Positions 62,496 to 64,000 of a stretch of 64,000 bases of DNA are shown here, one piece after another. The notes beneath the pieces were generated by a model. It made no database searches and had not been told where the DNA came from. It saw only the letters and a program-made list of their open reading frames with translations. Positions within the stretch are counted from its first letter, which is position 1. Each line of letters opens with the position of its first letter. The position numbers and the translations under genes were made by a program. The stretch is from Bacillota bacterium (GTDB lineage: Bacteria > Bacillota > Sulfobacillia > DUSP01 > JBFMCS01): positions 1 through 64,000 of the forward strand of contig JBFMCS010000047.1 in the NCBI GenBank assembly GCA_040754315.1, written 5' to 3'.

Positions 62496-63746
62496 TCAGT
62501 CATCTCCTGCCCCCATTACCAGGCGCCGCAGGGCAGCCAGGGCGTCCTGGGCTGCCAGGTGTCGCACCTCAGAACGGGTGCCGGGAAAGCGCGAGCGCCT
62601 GATGAGTGCCTGGCTTCCCATGTCCACCGCAAGATATACCGTTCCCACAGGGTGCCCCGGGTCTTGGGCATCCGGGCCTGCCGTCCCTGTTACCCCCACG
62701 CCCACGTCAGCCCCCAGGGTCACCCGCGCCCCCTTTGCCATGTCCATGGCACACTGCCAGCTCACCACCCCGTGCTGGACAATGGTCTCCCTTGGCACCA
62801 TAGCCAGGGATTCCTTGGCCTCGTGAGAGTAGGCAACTATGCCGCCCCTGAAGAACCCCGATGCACCCGCCACGTTCACCACCCTGGCGCTGATGATGCC
62901 CCCTGTGAGAGACTCCGCCACTGCCAGGGTCAGCCGCCTGGCCTGGAGAGCCCGGGCCGCTGCGTGCTCCAGCTCCTCGTGATCCGAGCCGAAGACGTAC
63001 CTGCCCAGGCGTGACCGGATCTCCTCCTCCACAGGACAGACCATGCACATGGCGGCCTCAGTGGTGGGGGCCTTGGCGGTGATCCTGAGGTGCACCTCTG
63101 CCCCGGATACGTATGGCGCAACGGTGGGATTGGTGCCATGCACCAGATCCCTTATCGCGGCCTCCACATCAGGTTCACCCATTCCATGTACCTTCAGGAG
63201 ACGGGACCCGATGACCTCGCCCAGGGGAAACACCTGGGAAAGAAGGGGTTCGACCCCATCCTCCCATATGGGCACCATCTCCTTGGGAGGGCCTGGCAGC
63301 AGCACCACGGCCTTGCCCTGCAGGTCCCGGATGAAGAGCCCCGGAGCTGTGCCTTTGGGGTTTTCCAGGGCCACGGCGCCCTCCGGCACAAGTCCCTGCG
63401 CCCGGGAAGCCGCAGGCATTGGGCGGCCCCTCCTCTGGAAGAAAGCCTCTACCCACCTGAGAGCTCTCGGGTCCTCCCGGAGCTCCAGTCCCATTTCACC
63501 GGCAACGGCCTGGCGGGTGAGGTCATCCTCGGTGGGACCGAGGCCACCCGTGACCACCACCAGGTCCGCCCTTCCCCTGCTCCAGCGCAGGGCCTCCCGG
63601 ATCCTGCAGTAGTTGTCCCCCACTGTGGTCTCGAAGAACACATCAAACCCCAGGGCCGCCAGGCGGCCGCTGAGATAACGGGCATTCTCGTTTACCACCT
63701 GCCCTAGGAGCAGCTCCGTGCCCACCGTGAGGATCTCTGCCTTCAC
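62496..63746 (-). CDS. cinA: CinA, competence/damage-inducible protein
   Basis: A 416-residue protein with an N-terminal molybdopterin-binding-like domain (AEILTVGTELLLGQVVNENA and VVTGGLGPTEDD) and a C-terminal nicotinamide-mononucleotide amidohydrolase domain (AVAESLTGGIISARV, GVTGTAGP). It helps recycle pyridine nucleotides and is named for competence induction with recA. comEC is also in this window. pgsA, often upstream in Firmicutes, is not seen here: the preceding 164 nt contain a terminator and the end of another gene. Confidence 0.95.
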   Translation of the reverse strand: MKAEILTVGTELLLGQVVNENARYLSGRLAALGFDVFFETTVGDNYCRIREALRWSRGRADLVVVTGGLGPTEDDLTRQAVAGEMGLELREDPRALRWVEAFFQRRGRPMPAASRAQGLVPEGAVALENPKGTAPGLFIRDLQGKAVVLLPGPPKEMVPIWEDGVEPLLSQVFPLGEVIGSRLLKVHGMGEPDVEAAIRDLVHGTNPTVAPYVSGAEVHLRITAKAPTTEAAMCMVCPVEEEIRSRLGRYVFGSDHEELEHAAARALQARRLTLAVAESLTGGIISARVVNVAGASGFFRGGIVAYSHEAKESLAMVPRETIVQHGVVSWQCAMDMAKGARVTLGADVGVGVTGTAGPDAQDPGHPVGTVYLAVDMGSQALIRRSRFPGTRSEVRHLAAQDALAALRRLVMGAGDD

Positions 63747-63866
63747 ACCTTCGCGGCCCGGCCACCCTGGCGCTTCGCCGGGCCCCGCTCCCTCCCTCGT
63801 TCTCCGGATGGTCCCTTACTTCCACACCGGCCGGGGTATACCTTCAGGGCCCAGTGCCCCGTAATC

Positions 63867-63897
63867 AAAGGGAGGACGTGCTAGACGCCCTCCCTTA
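63867..63897 (-). terminator. Terminator upstream of cinA
   Basis: AAGGGAGG arms around a 10-15 nt loop (63867-63874 with 63890-63897) form a hairpin, followed on the minus strand by TTTGATTAC. It lies just after the stop of the partial upstream gene and before cinA, so it probably ends that gene. The stem also ends in a short T-run on the plus strand. Confidence 0.65.
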
Positions 63898-63910
63898 TCC
63901 TCAGTGTTTT

Positions 63911-64000
63911 CTAGCTGGCCTCCCTGTACAGCCTGTGGAGCGGTGGGAGTTCCTCCGGGGCTTCGGACTCCCTAGAATCCTTTTCACCTCGCACTGCCTG
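63911..64000 (-). CDS. Partial CDS, C-terminal end only, unknown product
   Basis: A minus-strand frame enters from the right edge and ends at TAG 63913-63911. The visible 29 residues are charged and proline-rich, ending PPLHRLYREAS. Codon use is normal and a terminator follows directly, both supporting a real gene end. The fragment is too short to identify. Confidence 0.5.
   Translation of the reverse strand, partial: QAVRGEKDSRESEAPEELPPLHRLYREAS

Overview
The window looks like chromosome from a GC-rich, anaerobic, spore-forming Firmicute of the Clostridia/Moorella/Desulfotomaculum type. The evidence is its core gene order (mutS-mutL-miaA-hfq; cinA-thpR-recA-recX-rny-ymdB-spoVS), a Gram-positive LexA, ComEC, SpoVS and RNase Y, frequent GTG/TTG starts, and many oxygen-sensitive enzymes (selenocysteine formate dehydrogenase, aldehyde:ferredoxin oxidoreductase, RnfC/RnfD, formate-tetrahydrofolate ligase). 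Nearly all of the sequence is coding, mostly on the minus strand. I found no rRNA or tRNA gene, no CRISPR array and no prophage.

Layout by region. 1-15.4 kb: lexA (plus strand) faces a long minus-strand run. This run begins at a cobalamin riboswitch (about 15.2-15.36 kb) and reads btuF, btuC, cbiB, pduX-like kinase, cobD, cobQ, then a zinc/manganese ABC system (znuA, znuC, znuB) with its own promoter, comEC, hflX and ynbB. 15.7-19.6 kb (plus strand): a selenium-handling cluster of yedE-type transporter, TusA/YedF-like protein, LysR regulator, DUF3343 protein and class-V cysteine desulfurase. The first two genes appear to start at CTG. 19.6-21.5 kb: plsY, dapB and a truncated NCS2 permease.

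21.7-32.2 kb (minus strand): a formate/selenium island. In transcription order it is tatA, selB, tatA, tatC, fdhE, fdhA (in-frame UGA with a SECIS hairpin), fdhB, rnfC, rnfD. It has no cytochrome b subunit for the dehydrogenase and none of rnfA, rnfB, rnfE or rnfG. I infer that an exported selenoenzyme formate dehydrogenase may feed electrons through RnfD and RnfC to NAD+. This is the strongest candidate for an undescribed system here.

32.4-43.7 kb: hfq, miaA, mutL, mutS, miaB, a D,D-carboxypeptidase, an internally deleted IS200/IS605 element, a MerR-type protein and fhs. 44.1-47.3 kb (plus strand): an ADP-forming acyl-CoA synthetase and a P-loop/DRTGG protein. 47.3-56.5 kb (minus strand): two small or PHP-domain genes, then a catabolic cluster (aldehyde:ferredoxin oxidoreductase, class III aminotransferase, thiolase, 3-hydroxyacyl-CoA dehydrogenase, acyl-CoA dehydrogenase, enoyl-CoA hydratase) next to an XRE-cupin regulator. 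56.7-64 kb: spoVS, ymdB, an unknown gene, rny, recX, recA, thpR, cinA and the 3' end of another gene.

Taken together, the window supports formate metabolism (exported formate dehydrogenase plus formate-tetrahydrofolate ligase), selenium supply to that dehydrogenase, cobalamin salvage and nucleotide-loop assembly, and acyl-CoA oxidation that could yield ATP through the ADP-forming synthetase.
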